Source: Paenibacillus oryzisoli | Lineage (GTDB): Bacteria > Bacillota > Bacilli > Paenibacillales > NBRC-103111 | Reading direction: 5' to 3' | DNA: 64,000 nt | NCBI RefSeq assembly: GCF_001653565.1 | Contig: NZ_LYPB01000049.1 | Coordinates: 434,001-498,000 of the forward strand | Part shown: one piece after another, positions 26,355 to 34,942 of the stretch | Layout: each line of letters begins with the position of its first letter | Position numbering within the stretch: position 1 is the stretch's first letter | Made by a program: the position numbers and the translations under genes | The notes under the pieces: generated by a model | The model's database searches: none | What the model was told of the DNA's origin: nothing | Seen by the model: only the letters and a program-made list of their open reading frames with translations

Positions 26355-27492
26355 TTAACAACAGACTTCTTTCTTGTCTCCTTTTGAGATTAGCGACGCT
26401 ATGACTGATTTGCACGTTTTTCTCAAACCTAAAATAAAACGAAAGGTTGGACCATGGGAATGAGATGATAATGGTCCAGCAAAATATAGCCCTCTTTCGC
26501 TTGATTCAAAGAATTCATCTAACTTTGGGAATTGATTGAAGCCTTCTTCACGAACGATACTACTTATCAAGTCCATAGTTAAGAAAGGGACACGGTCGAG
26601 GTTTATTCGAAATCCAGATGCTGAAATGACATGATCAACAACACGTTGTGTTCCATCAGACAAGAATAATTGAACTTTGTCATCAGTTGTTTGTTCTGTT
26701 CTGGCAATTGTAACACTGCCTGTTTCGGGTACTTTTCCATCTACATAAGATCTTAAAAAGTGCGCTACGCTGCCAGGTGATTGCCCCACTCCTCTTGCTT
26801 TTCTTCAAGAGGTAACCGAAAAAACACGTCCCCAAGATTCCGGATCTCAATTTCAGCTTCTCTGCTTCCCGCGTAATTAGCCGCATCTCTTCGATAAACA
26901 AGTTCGACATCGCTGCCTGCTAAATACAAGAGTGCAGCTGCCTCCCATGCGCTTTGTCCGCTTCCGACAACAGCTACATTTTTCCCTGAAAACCCTTTAA
27001 AGCTTGTATTGTATAGCCAGAGGTATGTGAAACAAGATGTGATGGCAGAGATTGAAACATGTCAGGCATATATTTGAAGTGCTCAACTCCTGTAGCAATA
27101 ATGACATTCCTTGCTTTTAATATTTGCCCTTTTTCGGTTTCAATCAAGTATTCGTTGCCAGATTTGGACAGAGCGATTACCAGCTCAGGGGTAAATTCTA
27201 CACCTGATTGAATTGCAAACCACATAGCGTAATCAACAAAGACGGGGCGCGGTAACGGAGAAACAAGCTCTACACCAGTTTCTATTGCAAATCGCTGAAT
27301 GGTAAGCTCATCATTTGCATCCGAGAAGCTGCAAAACTCATGTGGTGTACGGATAAACATGTCTTGTGGCATTTGATTTTCCCAAAAATCCATGGGATAT
27401 CCAAGCAGTTTGTATGTTAAATTGTTTGCAACCGCATGTGCGGCAAGTGAAATACCGTATGGACCGGCACCAATGATAATCAGTTCATACAT
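26355..27492 (-). pseudogene. arsO: ArsO-like flavin monooxygenase, broken by two frameshifts
   Basis: The N-terminal frame (27492-26974) starts with the FAD-binding IIIGAGPYGISLAAHA. The middle frame holds the NAD(P)-binding VAVVGSGQSAWEAA. The C-terminal frame (from ~26800) ends FAGPLSSHSHGPTFRF. Together they match a class B flavoprotein monooxygenase of the type found in arsenic clusters. Frame breaks fall in a run of A near 26985 and a run of G near 26795, each explained by one missing base. Either a genuine pseudogene or two homopolymer sequencing errors. Last gene of the arsI-arsN1-arsO unit. Confidence 0.8.
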
Positions 27493-27519
27493 AGGAATAC
27501 CCCCTTGAAATTAAACTAT

Positions 27520-28008
27520 TTACAGAAGCTTCTCCATCGCCATTACATCAACAAATTTGCCATCTAGGATACCTTGATTTTGAAATACGCCAACTTCGCG
27601 GTAACCCGCCTTCCGATACAAATTTTGACCTAAATTATTAAACGGAAAGGTAAAGAGTACGAACTTATAAAACTTATTTTCTTTGCCTATCTTCTCAAGT
27701 TCACCTAGCAATTGTCTTCCAGCGCCTCTGCCTCGATGGTCCCGGTGAATATAAATTGATAAATCACCCACGCCATCATAAGCGCATCTTGTACTGTATG
27801 GATTGATGGCAGCCCAACCAACTACGACTCCCTGCTCCTCAGCAACAAGCACTGCAAATCGACCCTGATGCTTAACAAACCACTCCTGCATGTATATTTC
27901 GTCTTTTGTTTCGGATTCCAACGTGGCTACGCGGTCTTCAATTCCTTGGTTATAAATCTGAAGAAGACTTACAATATCTGCTTCGGTAGCTCTTCGAATC
28001 AACAGCAT
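27520..28008 (-). CDS. arsN1: GNAT acetyltransferase, ArsN1-type
   Basis: A 162-aa GNAT protein of the phosphinothricin/arsinothricin N-acetyltransferase group: IRRATEADIVSLLQIYNQGIEDR at the N-terminus, GWAAINPY, an acetyl-CoA loop (RDHRGRGAGRQLL, ~90-100) and NLGQNLYRKAGYREVG near the end. ATG 28008 overlaps the end of arsI by 10 nt. With ArsI and the ArsO remnant it points to detoxification of organoarsenicals such as arsinothricin. Specificity for arsinothricin rather than phosphinothricin is inferred from the neighbours. Confidence 0.8.
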   Translation of the reverse strand: MLLIRRATEADIVSLLQIYNQGIEDRVATLESETKDEIYMQEWFVKHQGRFAVLVAEEQGVVVGWAAINPYSTRCAYDGVGDLSIYIHRDHRGRGAGRQLLGELEKIGKENKFYKFVLFTFPFNNLGQNLYRKAGYREVGVFQNQGILDGKFVDVMAMEKLL

Positions 28009-28481
28009 GTGTTTTTATCCCTAAAATCAGTGAAATTTATGTTTGTCTTCGTTGATTCAGGAGTTGGACAACACACAGACGGCATGGGCATAACATGGTC
28101 TTCTGCTGCTTCAAATTCACTATCTTCTTTGGTATAAAACACTTCCCAAGGGTTTCCTTCAGGATCACTTACCCAAATTTTATCTTGAACAGCATAACAA
28201 CAAGTCGTATCCATCTCATCAAAAGATACGAGACCTGCTTCTTGTAACCGCTGCTTAGCCGCGAGCACCTCTTCTGTGTTTTTCACTTGAAACCCAAAGT
28301 GGTTGAGCACACCCTTATTATCGTAATCACGGACGTTTAAAGAAAAGTGAAGAGCTGGTTGATCTAATTCGAACTTCGCATAATTCTCTTTTACTTTTGT
28401 TGGTTCTGCATTAAACAGCTTTTTGTAAAACGCCAAGGAATCTTCGAGGTTTCTTACGTTAATGGCAACATGCATTTTCAT
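27999..28481 (-). CDS. arsI: ArsI C-As lyase-like glyoxalase-fold dioxygenase
   Basis: A 160-aa VOC-fold protein starting at ATG 28481 behind AAAGGAG (an upstream frame start is rejected). It has the metal His near the start (MHVAIN), HFSLNV and HFGFQV strands, the arsenical-binding Cys pair in DTTCCYAVQ, and EVFY for the metal-ligand Glu, followed by a Cys-containing tail. ArsI cleaves the C-As bond of trivalent organoarsenicals in the cytosol. An operator-like repeat sits just upstream at 28509. A second copy is at 32259-32732. Confidence 0.88.
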   Translation of the reverse strand: MKMHVAINVRNLEDSLAFYKKLFNAEPTKVKENYAKFELDQPALHFSLNVRDYDNKGVLNHFGFQVKNTEEVLAAKQRLQEAGLVSFDEMDTTCCYAVQDKIWVSDPEGNPWEVFYTKEDSEFEAAEDHVMPMPSVCCPTPESTKTNINFTDFRDKNTCC

Positions 28482-28508
28482 GTAAAACACACTCCTTTTG
28501 ATTTTATC

Positions 28509-28531
28509 AATAATTGATATTTGCAACTATT
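28509..28531. promoter_or_regulatory. MarR-type operator upstream of arsI
   Basis: Dyad AATAATTG-N7-CAACTATT, 28 bp upstream of the arsI start. The same pattern recurs at 29040-29062 in the marR-sigZ divergent region. Binding by the adjacent MarR protein is inference. Confidence 0.6.
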
Positions 28532-28551
28532 AGTTAAAAATAAACTCCTCT

Positions 28552-29010
28552 TTACAGAGGAGGTGTACAACAATTGGGACTTAAACTCATCGCATCACTT
28601 AGAATTTGTAGACTTTCTAATACTTGTTCCCTTTTATCTTCCGGGACATTCTTAAAAATGCCGAGAACATATTCTTCCATGGTTTTGGCAATCTCGTTGT
28701 ATTGCTCTTCTCCCTTTTCAGTAAGCGACAGAACGACATATCGTCTATCTTTAGGATCAGGAAGTCGATTTAAAAGATCGTTTTCAACAAGCTGTTGTAC
28801 TTGACGACTAAGCGTGCTTGTATCGATACTCAACACGTCGGATAACTCATTTAAAGCGATTTCAGGACGTTTATAGAGCTCATAAATGATATGGCTTTGC
28901 ACGACAGATATACCGCAGCACTGGGCACCATCTTTTTGAAGCAACCCGAATCGTCTGACAAGTAATTGAAGGACTTCACGTACGTTTACGTACTGTGGTA
29001 ATTGTTTCAT
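28552..29010 (-). CDS. MarR-family regulator with Cys motifs
   Basis: A 152-aa winged-helix regulator (ALNELSDVLSIDTSTLSRQVQQLVENDLLNRLPDP region plus the DRRYVVLSLTEKG wing). Unusual Cys pairs, AQCCGIS near residue 32 and NCCTPPL at the end, suggest direct arsenical or metal sensing. ATG 29010 follows AGGTG. An upstream GTG overlaps that site. Divergent from sigZ and upstream of arsI-arsN1-arsO on the same strand, with a shared dyad in both promoter regions. Arsenical responsiveness is inference. Confidence 0.82.
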   Translation of the reverse strand: MKQLPQYVNVREVLQLLVRRFGLLQKDGAQCCGISVVQSHIIYELYKRPEIALNELSDVLSIDTSTLSRQVQQLVENDLLNRLPDPKDRRYVVLSLTEKGEEQYNEIAKTMEEYVLGIFKNVPEDKREQVLESLQILSDAMSLSPNCCTPPL

Positions 29011-29039
29011 TATGATCACCTAAAATATTTATAACATAC

Positions 29040-29062
29040 AATAGTTGATAATTGCAAGTATT
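29040..29062. promoter_or_regulatory. MarR-type operator between marR and sigZ
   Basis: Dyad AATAGTTG-N7-CAAGTATT with the same half-sites and spacing as 28509-28531. It sits in the 91-bp divergent gap, so one regulator could control marR, arsI and sigZ together. Confidence 0.6.
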
Positions 29063-29101
29063 TCATTTAACATTTAATTATTGAATATTGGAGGTGTCCA
29101 A

Positions 29102-29674
29102 ATGAACACACATACTATTTGGATGGAATTCAATAAGGATCTAAAGAAGTATATACAAACACGGGTAAATAACAAATACGACGTGGAAGATATTTTGCAG
29201 GACGTTTTTAAAAAGGTACACAATTCAATCCATACACTCACTGATGAAGGCAAAATCCAAAGTTGGGTTTATCAAATAACACGGAATACGATCATCGATT
29301 ATTACCGCGTAAGCGCAAAGAAAAAAAACATAGAAACTCATTTGGATTATAAAGAGGAATTCTCAGAGGAGGAAGTGCAGGAAAACAACCTGAACAAGGT
29401 TGTTAGCGGGTGGCTGAATTGTATTGTGCAAGAGTTGGATGAAAAGTATAGAGAAGCCATTCTGTTAACAGAATTAGGCAACTTCACTCAAAAGGAGCTC
29501 GCGGAGCGGCTTGGTATTTCGATTTCGGGAGCGAAATCGAGAGTTCAGCGCGGCAGGGAAAAGATCAAAGAACTGCTCCTGGCGTGTTGTCATATTGAAC
29601 GAGATCGCCTTGGAAATGTTATCGATTTCGAGAGCAAATCATCAAATTGTAATTGCAGTGGATGTCACTCATAA
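29102..29674 (+). CDS. sigZ: ECF RNA polymerase sigma factor, SigZ-like
   Basis: A 190-aa sigma-70-family protein. Region 2 (VEDILQDVFKKVHNSI...WVYQITRNTIIDYYR) and region 4 (LDEKYREAILLTELGNFTQKELAERLGISISGAKSRVQRGREKI) are both intact. A Cys-rich tail (LACCH...CNCSGCHS) is unusual for a sigma factor but known for SigZ-type proteins linked to metal or arsenic loci. ATG 29102 follows GGAGGTG. No anti-sigma gene is adjacent; instead two Cys-rich micro-ORFs follow. Its regulon probably includes the arsenic genes (inference). Confidence 0.88.
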   Translation: MNTHTIWMEFNKDLKKYIQTRVNNKYDVEDILQDVFKKVHNSIHTLTDEGKIQSWVYQITRNTIIDYYRVSAKKKNIETHLDYKEEFSEEEVQENNLNKVVSGWLNCIVQELDEKYREAILLTELGNFTQKELAERLGISISGAKSRVQRGREKIKELLLACCHIERDRLGNVIDFESKSSNCNCSGCHS

Positions 29675-29741
29675 AGTTTTGCGTCCTTTTTGAAATGCCT
29701 CCGTCTTAGTTGATGAATAAAAAATAAGGAGGCTGATTTAA

Positions 29742-29861
29742 ATGACAGATGTAATTAAGGCAAACAATGACGGATGCTGCACAGATGATTGTTGTAAGGA
29801 CGATTGCTGTGAACCGAACTGTTGCAATACTGAAGCTAAAAAGCCAACTGGCTGCTGTTAA
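29742..29861 (+). CDS. 39-aa Cys-rich peptide
   Basis: A short ORF with an excellent ribosome site (AAGGAGG, 9 nt before ATG). It has ten Cys in 39 residues arranged as five CC pairs (DGCCTDDCCKDDCCEPNCCN...TGCC). The pattern suggests thiolate binding of As(III) or another soft metal, metallothionein-like. It lies 67 nt after sigZ and 32 nt before a second micro-ORF. Too short for routine gene calling. Function is inference, but the ribosome site and Cys periodicity make chance unlikely. Confidence 0.78.
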   Translation: MTDVIKANNDGCCTDDCCKDDCCEPNCCNTEAKKPTGCC

Positions 29862-29893
29862 CAACAATTAGTAAAAATGAAGGTGTGATTTGA

Positions 29894-30049
29894 ATGTTAA
29901 ATGAATATGCTCTGGAAAAGTTGGCGGAAGCAAAAGCAAAAGAGATGGAACAATATTTCTATCAGAGTGATTTATGTAAAAAAACAAACATTCGCTTTAA
30001 TTTGTCCTCGCTGTTTATAAAACAAGAAAAAGTTTGCTGTAGTTGTTAA
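29894..30049 (+). CDS. 51-aa small protein ending in CCSC
   Basis: ATG 29894 follows AAGGTGTG and the frame runs 51 codons (MLNEYALEKLAEAKAKEMEQ...) to TAA 30049. An amphipathic N-terminal helix is followed by a single mid Cys and a terminal VCCSC, suited to soft-metal binding. Third ORF of the sigZ unit, closed by a terminator. Unknown function; possibly an arsenical-binding chaperone or a sensor for SigZ. Confidence 0.65.
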   Translation: MLNEYALEKLAEAKAKEMEQYFYQSDLCKKTNIRFNLSSLFIKQEKVCCSC

Positions 30050-30055
30050 GTTAAT

Positions 30056-30100
30056 GAAGAAAAAGGTCATTTTGCTCAGTAAATTGACCTTCTTCTTCAT
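30056..30100 (+). terminator. Terminator of the sigZ unit
   Basis: AAGGTCA (30062-30068) pairs with TGACCTT (30084-30090), extended by GAAGAAA / CTTCTTC, followed by ATTTGTG. It lies 7 nt after the second micro-ORF. Confidence 0.7.
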
Positions 30101-30122
30101 TTGTGTGCTTTCTATTATTCAA

Positions 30123-30320
30123 TTATCTTTTATTAAAAAACTGACAATTTGCCTTTACAAAGCGTTCACCATTCGTACCTAATACGTATTCATCATCATG
30201 AGATTGAATAATTACATTCTCGCCAACAAGCTCGCCTTGTAAAAAGATTGATATTGGTTGCTGAAATACCCGCATTCGTTCAAAGTCTGCGTGCACGTTG
30301 AGTTGCCGTTGTTTTAACAT
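30123..30320 (-). CDS. Hypothetical 65-aa protein downstream of yolD-like
   Basis: ATG 30320 follows TGGAGA. The small beta-rich sequence has no recognised domain. Encoded on the same strand 66 nt after the YolD-like gene, so it is probably the second gene of that unit. A pair of small proteins of this size with YolD is common on mobile elements of Bacillales. Confidence 0.5.
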   Translation of the reverse strand: MLKQRQLNVHADFERMRVFQQPISIFLQGELVGENVIIQSHDDEYVLGTNGERFVKANCQFFNKR

Positions 30321-30386
30321 GAATAATCTCCATTAATGAAAAATGACATGAAACATTATTACATAAATAGGAAACTATTTACAATT

Positions 30387-30767
30387 CTACGGGTCAATCA
30401 TTTCATCCTCAGTCCACTCTTTGCTTAACTCCGCTTTTATTACATCCTGATATAAGATCCATTCAGAGTCCTCATTTCCGTTAAATGGATCGACAGAATC
30501 CAAACGAAAGCTATCTCGTTGGCTTCGACTCACAATGCCGGTTAAAGTGCGCGTCTGAAACTCATCGTACAAAGTGAGTTGAATAATTTTTTTGTACATT
30601 TGGGATTGGCTCAACAATCCTGATATAAGCTGAACTTCTTGAAGATCAAGAACAGTGCGTGGAACCCGTTTATGTTCGCGCTGCTGAAGTCGGATAGATT
30701 CTTTAAATTCAGGTCCAATGAATCGAGAGGATTCCCATATACCATTCGATTGAAGTTTCTTACCCAT
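30387..30767 (-). CDS. YolD-like family protein
   Basis: A 126-aa protein from ATG 30767 (the longer frame to 30794 lacks a ribosome site). It has the YolD hallmarks: LDLQEVQLISGLLSQSQMYKKIIQLTLYDEFQTRTLTGIVSRSQRDSFRLD. YolD genes usually sit next to UvrX (Y-family polymerase) genes on phages and plasmids. No UvrX is present here. A LexA-like box lies 20 bp upstream, suggesting SOS control. Role in DNA damage tolerance is family inference. Confidence 0.8.
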   Translation of the reverse strand: MGKKLQSNGIWESSRFIGPEFKESIRLQQREHKRVPRTVLDLQEVQLISGLLSQSQMYKKIIQLTLYDEFQTRTLTGIVSRSQRDSFRLDSVDPFNGNEDSEWILYQDVIKAELSKEWTEDEMIDP

Positions 30768-30787
30768 TAATACCCACTCTCCAAATA

Positions 30788-30801
30788 GGAACATTTGTTT
30801 G
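30788..30801. promoter_or_regulatory. LexA/DinR-like box upstream of yolD-like
   Basis: GGAACATTTGTTTG is close to the Gram-positive SOS box CGAACRNRYGTTYG, with deviations at the first position and one central position. It is positioned just upstream of the YolD-like start on the minus strand. Confidence 0.45.
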
Positions 30802-31013
30802 TATTATATATCGAGGACGTAATGACTATGCAAGAGAAATTTTATTGTAATGAACATATATCGATATTGTTATTAGAGTAATTCCAAAAATTTATTAGTG
30901 GATTTTTTTCAGCTTACCCTAACTTTTCTGAAAATTGGGACACTGGCTTTCGAGCTATGGTAATATAAATCTTAAAATTGATCATGCATGTAAAGAGGGG
31001 AAGGTTTTAAAAA

Positions 31014-31724
31014 TTGTTTGATAAAATAGTTGGATATATCAGCAATAAGAAATGGTTACTTATACTTATTGTTTTATTTTTCCCGTTTTTCTTAATACCT
31101 TTTGTTGCTTTTATTTTAAATTTATCTTTGATTTTAGGAAGCTTTCTTCCAGGCTGGATGATATTACTAAGGGGCGATACCGATGAATTAGTATCAGTTT
31201 CAACCTTTATTTACTATTACACATGCTTCTTGGCAATAGAAGTAACCGGGATTTTAAGTTATGCTGTCTATCAATTTAGCATTAAAAAAGAAAGTAATGA
31301 TGTATATGAGAGAAATAAAGAACGGAGACTTAAACACGTACGAAAGATCGTCCTAATAAATGATGAATTACAGGAAAATCAAAAATTATATTTAAAAGAA
31401 CGTGGAAATTCGAAATGGAGCTTTTATTCTGAAATGGAACATAATCATTTTAGAGTGCAATTTGCTTACCACATAGAAGGTCAAGAATTCAAATTGGCTC
31501 AATGGAGAGAATTAAAGGGTGATCTGAACATAATTCTAAGTGAAATCAATAATATTGATTTGTTTATTAAGATGGAGTACATCTATCTAGGGTTAAACGA
31601 AATTATAAGTCATCAAGATAAGAATGAATTGGATTTAACTTTATTCAAAAATTTGAACGAGACACTTCAAATCGTAAAGCAAGAGAACGAAAAGATAATA
31701 AATTATTTGTCTTACTACCAATAA
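31014..31724 (+). CDS. Hypothetical membrane protein with cytoplasmic helical domain
   Basis: A 236-aa protein, TTG start 31014 behind AGAGGGGAAGG. Two membrane segments (~14-42 and ~62-85) are followed by a soluble, mostly helical, charged domain (~95-236). No family recognised. It stands alone between the yolD-like unit and the arsenic operon, with a terminator after it. An effector of a defence or abortive-infection kind is possible by architecture only. Confidence 0.5.
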   Translation: MFDKIVGYISNKKWLLILIVLFFPFFLIPFVAFILNLSLILGSFLPGWMILLRGDTDELVSVSTFIYYYTCFLAIEVTGILSYAVYQFSIKKESNDVYERNKERRLKHVRKIVLINDELQENQKLYLKERGNSKWSFYSEMEHNHFRVQFAYHIEGQEFKLAQWRELKGDLNIILSEINNIDLFIKMEYIYLGLNEIISHQDKNELDLTLFKNLNETLQIVKQENEKIINYLSYYQ

Positions 31725-31761
31725 TTTTAGGATAACGCTACTCTAATTGATATCAAATCAC

Positions 31762-31808
31762 AAAGGGCTTTCCCATGTCCGAGGAGACAAAGGAAAGCCC
31801 TTATTTGT
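31762..31808. terminator. Convergent terminator
   Basis: AAGGGCTTTCC / GGAAAGCCCTT perfect 11-bp stem with an 18-nt loop, between the plus-strand membrane gene and the end of the minus-strand arsenic operon. Confidence 0.75.
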
Positions 31809-31812
31809 AAAA

Positions 31813-32247
31813 TTATTTAATAAACAACTTTTCTAATGCCTCACGTTGCGGAGGTTTAATATTCACTTTGGAACGAATTGATTTTGCCAAAGCTTCAGCC
31901 TCATCAATCGACTGACTCCTGCCAAGTGTAATTAATGTACCCACCGCTACTGCACCTGTTCTGCCACCACCACCAGCGCAATGAAAGCCTACCTTCTTCC
32001 CACTTTTATATGCTTCAACAACATGATTAATGGCTTGCTCGAATAATACGTCCTGTGGACCCTCGGCATTGTCGCCAAGTGGGACTTGAATCCATTGCAC
32101 GTCAGCACTAGAGTAAGCACATTCTGTTGCTTCCCCACGTAGATCAACCACAACTTCTACACCTTCGTTTTTGACCATATCCTCAACGTCAGCCGCGCCA
32201 CCAAAGAAGATTTTATCTTCAAATAGAGCTTGATAATTTTTAGTCAT
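31813..32247 (-). CDS. Dual-specificity-type protein phosphatase in the ars operon
   Basis: A 144-aa protein with the CX5R signature HCAGGGGRTG (Cys90, Arg96) of cysteine phosphatases and an upstream general-acid candidate around DN60. Last gene of the arsC2-arsR-arsB-arsC-arsI unit. Cys-phosphatase folds are related to arsenate reductases, so it may reduce an arsenic species or act on a phosphorylated metabolite. The ars context is the only clue to substrate. Confidence 0.72.
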   Translation of the reverse strand: MTKNYQALFEDKIFFGGAADVEDMVKNEGVEVVVDLRGEATECAYSSADVQWIQVPLGDNAEGPQDVLFEQAINHVVEAYKSGKKVGFHCAGGGGRTGAVAVGTLITLGRSQSIDEAEALAKSIRSKVNIKPPQREALEKLFIK

Positions 32248-32258
32248 TTATAAACTCC

Positions 32259-32732
32259 TTATAATAACTGTTTTTTGAATGATGTGAACTCAACTGGTGT
32301 TGGCACCGAAGGCGGCGCACAGCATAAAGACATATCACGTGCATCTCCAGCTGATTCGAACTCTGAGTCTTCTTTTGTATAGAAGATCTCCCAAGCGTTT
32401 CCATCAGGATCGTAGACCCAAACTTTGTCTTGGACCGCATAGCAGCAGGTTGTATTAATTTCGTCTATAGTCAGTAGATTACTTTGACGAAGTCGTTCAC
32501 CCATAGCTAAAACTTCTTCCGTATCATTCACTTGAAACCCCAAGTGGTTCAGCACACCGTTTTTCTCAAAAGGTCGAACATTAAGAGAGAAATGAAGCAT
32601 AGGTTCGTCAAGTTCAAACTTTGCATAGTTACCTTTAATTTTAGTTGGTTCGGTTCCAAAGAAAGCACGATAAAAATCTAAGGACTTGTGTAGATCAGAA
32701 CAATTGACCGCTACATGCATCCGTTTAATCAT
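32259..32732 (-). CDS. arsI: ArsI C-As lyase-like protein, second copy
   Basis: A 157-aa VOC-fold protein closely similar to the product of 27999-28481: MHVAVN start, HFSLNVRPFEKNGVLNHLGFQV, NTTCCYAVQ Cys pair, EIFY ligand and a Cys-containing tail (SLCCAPP). ATG 32732 overlaps the arsC stop region by about one base. The two copies sit in separate transcription units with different regulators (ArsR here, MarR there), implying response to different arsenicals. Predicted cleavage of trivalent organoarsenicals. Confidence 0.87.
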   Translation of the reverse strand: MIKRMHVAVNCSDLHKSLDFYRAFFGTEPTKIKGNYAKFELDEPMLHFSLNVRPFEKNGVLNHLGFQVNDTEEVLAMGERLRQSNLLTIDEINTTCCYAVQDKVWVYDPDGNAWEIFYTKEDSEFESAGDARDMSLCCAPPSVPTPVEFTSFKKQLL

Positions 32733-32733
32733 G

Positions 32734-33162
32734 TTACTTTCCTTCTTTCACAAATTGCTCAATACGGTCTTTAATTGAATCGCGAACTTCACTGAACTTC
32801 GCAGTAATTTCTTCTTCAGTCCCCGTTGCCTTAGCCGGATCTTCGAAGCCCCAGTGCCACTTTACAACATTCTTGTTGGAGATAACGGGGCAATGCTCGT
32901 CTGCGTGTCCACAGAGCGTAATGACGTAATCAGCGCGGTTCAAAATTTCGGAATCAATGACATTGGATGTATGGTTAGAAATATCGATTCCTGTTTCTTT
33001 CATTGTTGCAACAGCACGTGGATTCAAACCATGCGCTTCTAATCCTGCGCTTTGTACTTCGTATTTATCACTACCTAATGCTCTTAAAAATCCGTCTGCG
33101 ATTTGGCTGCGGCAAGAGTTCCCTGTACACAAAAAGTAAACTAACGGTTTATTGTTTTCCAT
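32734..33162 (-). CDS. arsC: Thioredoxin-type arsenate reductase ArsC
   Basis: A 142-aa low-molecular-weight-phosphatase-fold reductase. The P-loop CTGNSCRSQ (first Cys near residue 12) and the redox pair in [11 protein letters not shown] (Cys near 84 and 91) match the Cys triad of thioredoxin-coupled ArsC, with [11 protein letters not shown] near 110. Reduces arsenate to arsenite for export by ArsB encoded upstream. GGAG precedes the ATG. All catalytic residues are present. Confidence 0.93.
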   Translation of the reverse strand: MENNKPLVYFLCTGNSCRSQIADGFLRALGSDKYEVQSAGLEAHGLNPRAVATMKETGIDISNHTSNVIDSEILNRADYVITLCGHADEHCPVISNKNVVKWHWGFEDPAKATGTEEEITAKFSEVRDSIKDRIEQFVKEGK

Positions 33163-33193
33163 GGTTTCATTTCTCCTTTTGGCTATTCAAGTA

Positions 33194-34606
33194 TTAAGCT
33201 CCCTGATGCCCACTTTTAGTTTGTTTAGCTCCTAGAATTGCTTTTATGAGTATCGCGGCAACCACTACCAGGATTGCAATCAACACGATTAATAACCAGA
33301 TATTCAAGCTTGTAGTATTAATGACGTGTAGCCAGAGATAAAGCCCTGTAAGTGTAATAAAGAGTGTTGGAACGGTCAGTATGATACCTGTCTTAAAATA
33401 ATTGCCCCACGTAATTTTCACACCCTTCGTGGATAAAACGTGAAGCCATAAAAGTGTAGCGAGAGAACCAATCGGTGTAATTTTAGGTCCAAGATCGCTT
33501 CCGACGATGTTAGCATAAACTAATGCTTCTCGAATAATGCCGTCGGTGTTCGTTCCTTTGATTGCAAGGGCATCGATCATCACCGTCGGCATGTTATTCA
33601 TGATGGAAGACAGAATCGCTGACAAGAAGCCCATACCTACCGTTGTAACAAACAATCCCTGTCCTGCCAAATTCTCAACAACTTTGCCCAAAGCATCGGT
33701 AAGACCAACGTTTTTAAGACCATACACAACCACATACATGCCGATGGAGAAGATTACAACAGCCCAGGGAGCATCTTTGATCACACGTTTTGTTTCGATT
33801 ACCTTACTAGATCTAGCCATTAAAATGAAGACGAGTGCCACAACACCTGCGATGATGGACACTGGAATTTTAATAAATCCACTGCTCACATAAGCGACGA
33901 GTAGGATGCCTAGGATAACCCATGACATTCTGAATAGCTTAAGATCCTTGATGGCATCTGAAGGTCTTTTCAATTGTTTCATATCGTAACTCGTTGGGAT
34001 ATCTTTTCGGAAGAAAACGAACAAGACCACCAAACTTGCTCCAAGTGAAAATAGACTTGTTACAATCATCCGGCTTGCATAGGTAACAAAATCGATGCCG
34101 AAGAAGTCAGCTGACACGATATTGACTAAGTTACTTACAATTAGAGGCAAGGACGTTGTATCCGCAATAAATCCACTTGCCATGATGAACGGCAAAATCA
34201 TTTTGTCGGGAAGCTTTAATGCTCGAACCATTGCCAAAACAATCGGGGTTAGAATGAGAGCTGCGCCGTCGTTGGCGAAAAATGCGGCAACTGCCGCGCC
34301 TAACAAAATGACGTAAACAAACATGAGTCTTCCGTTTCCTTTTGCAATACGAGCCATATGCAAGGCTGCCCATTCAAAAAATCCGATTTTGTCTAAAATC
34401 AAGGAGATGAGAATAATCGCTACAAAAGCGAGGGTGGCATTCCAAACGATGGATGTAACGGTCAACACGTCATGAAATGAAACTACTTGGAAGATGAGGG
34501 CAAGAATAGCTCCAGCAGACGCTGACCATCCAATATTAAGTCCCTTAGGCTGCCAAATAACAAAAGTTAATGTTAACAGAAAGATGATTACCGCTATGTA
34601 AGTCAT
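33194..34606 (-). CDS. arsB: Arsenite efflux permease ArsB
   Basis: A 470-aa, highly hydrophobic protein with about twelve membrane segments and ArsB hallmarks ([64 protein letters not shown]). It exports arsenite/antimonite across the cytoplasmic membrane using the proton gradient; no ArsA is present. It lies between arsR (9 nt upstream) and arsC in the operon. Confidence 0.95.
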   Translation of the reverse strand: MTYIAVIIFLLTLTFVIWQPKGLNIGWSASAGAILALIFQVVSFHDVLTVTSIVWNATLAFVAIILISLILDKIGFFEWAALHMARIAKGNGRLMFVYVILLGAAVAAFFANDGAALILTPIVLAMVRALKLPDKMILPFIMASGFIADTTSLPLIVSNLVNIVSADFFGIDFVTYASRMIVTSLFSLGASLVVLFVFFRKDIPTSYDMKQLKRPSDAIKDLKLFRMSWVILGILLVAYVSSGFIKIPVSIIAGVVALVFILMARSSKVIETKRVIKDAPWAVVIFSIGMYVVVYGLKNVGLTDALGKVVENLAGQGLFVTTVGMGFLSAILSSIMNNMPTVMIDALAIKGTNTDGIIREALVYANIVGSDLGPKITPIGSLATLLWLHVLSTKGVKITWGNYFKTGIILTVPTLFITLTGLYLWLHVINTTSLNIWLLIVLIAILVVVAAILIKAILGAKQTKSGHQGA

Positions 34607-34615
34607 GTTTTCCTC

Positions 34616-34942
34616 CTAATCACAACAATCAAGTTTTTCACAAGATGTGGATTCAACCTTTTCTTTCTGTGATGGAAGCTGATTGAATAAATCCGAAATG
34701 AACGGTTTATTTTCAATCGTAAGCGAATAGTAAACCCACTGTCCTTTTTTGGCTTCTTTGACCAATCCGCCATCCTTCAATTTGCGTATATGTTGACTAA
34801 CATTTGGCTGACTCGTTTGTAGAATGTCAACAAGTTCAAAAACACAGAGTTCTCTTTCTTTAAGCAACAGAAGGATCGTTAATCTCGTCTTGTCACTTAA
34901 GAGTTTCAACGTCTCAACCATTTTTTCAATTTCAATCATCAT
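34616..34942 (-). CDS. arsR: ArsR-family arsenite-responsive repressor
   Basis: A 108-aa winged-helix repressor (LSDKTRLTILLLL...DILQTSQPNVSQHIRKLKDGGLVKEAKKGQWVYYSL). The metal-site helix reads ELCVFEL, so one Cys of the usual ELCVCDL pair is Phe, but the C-terminus adds CEKLDCCD, which could complete a three-thiolate site of a different arrangement. It overlaps the upstream arsC-like gene by 4 nt. An operator dyad is at 35414-35436. Confidence 0.9.
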   Translation of the reverse strand: MMIEIEKMVETLKLLSDKTRLTILLLLKERELCVFELVDILQTSQPNVSQHIRKLKDGGLVKEAKKGQWVYYSLTIENKPFISDLFNQLPSQKEKVESTSCEKLDCCD

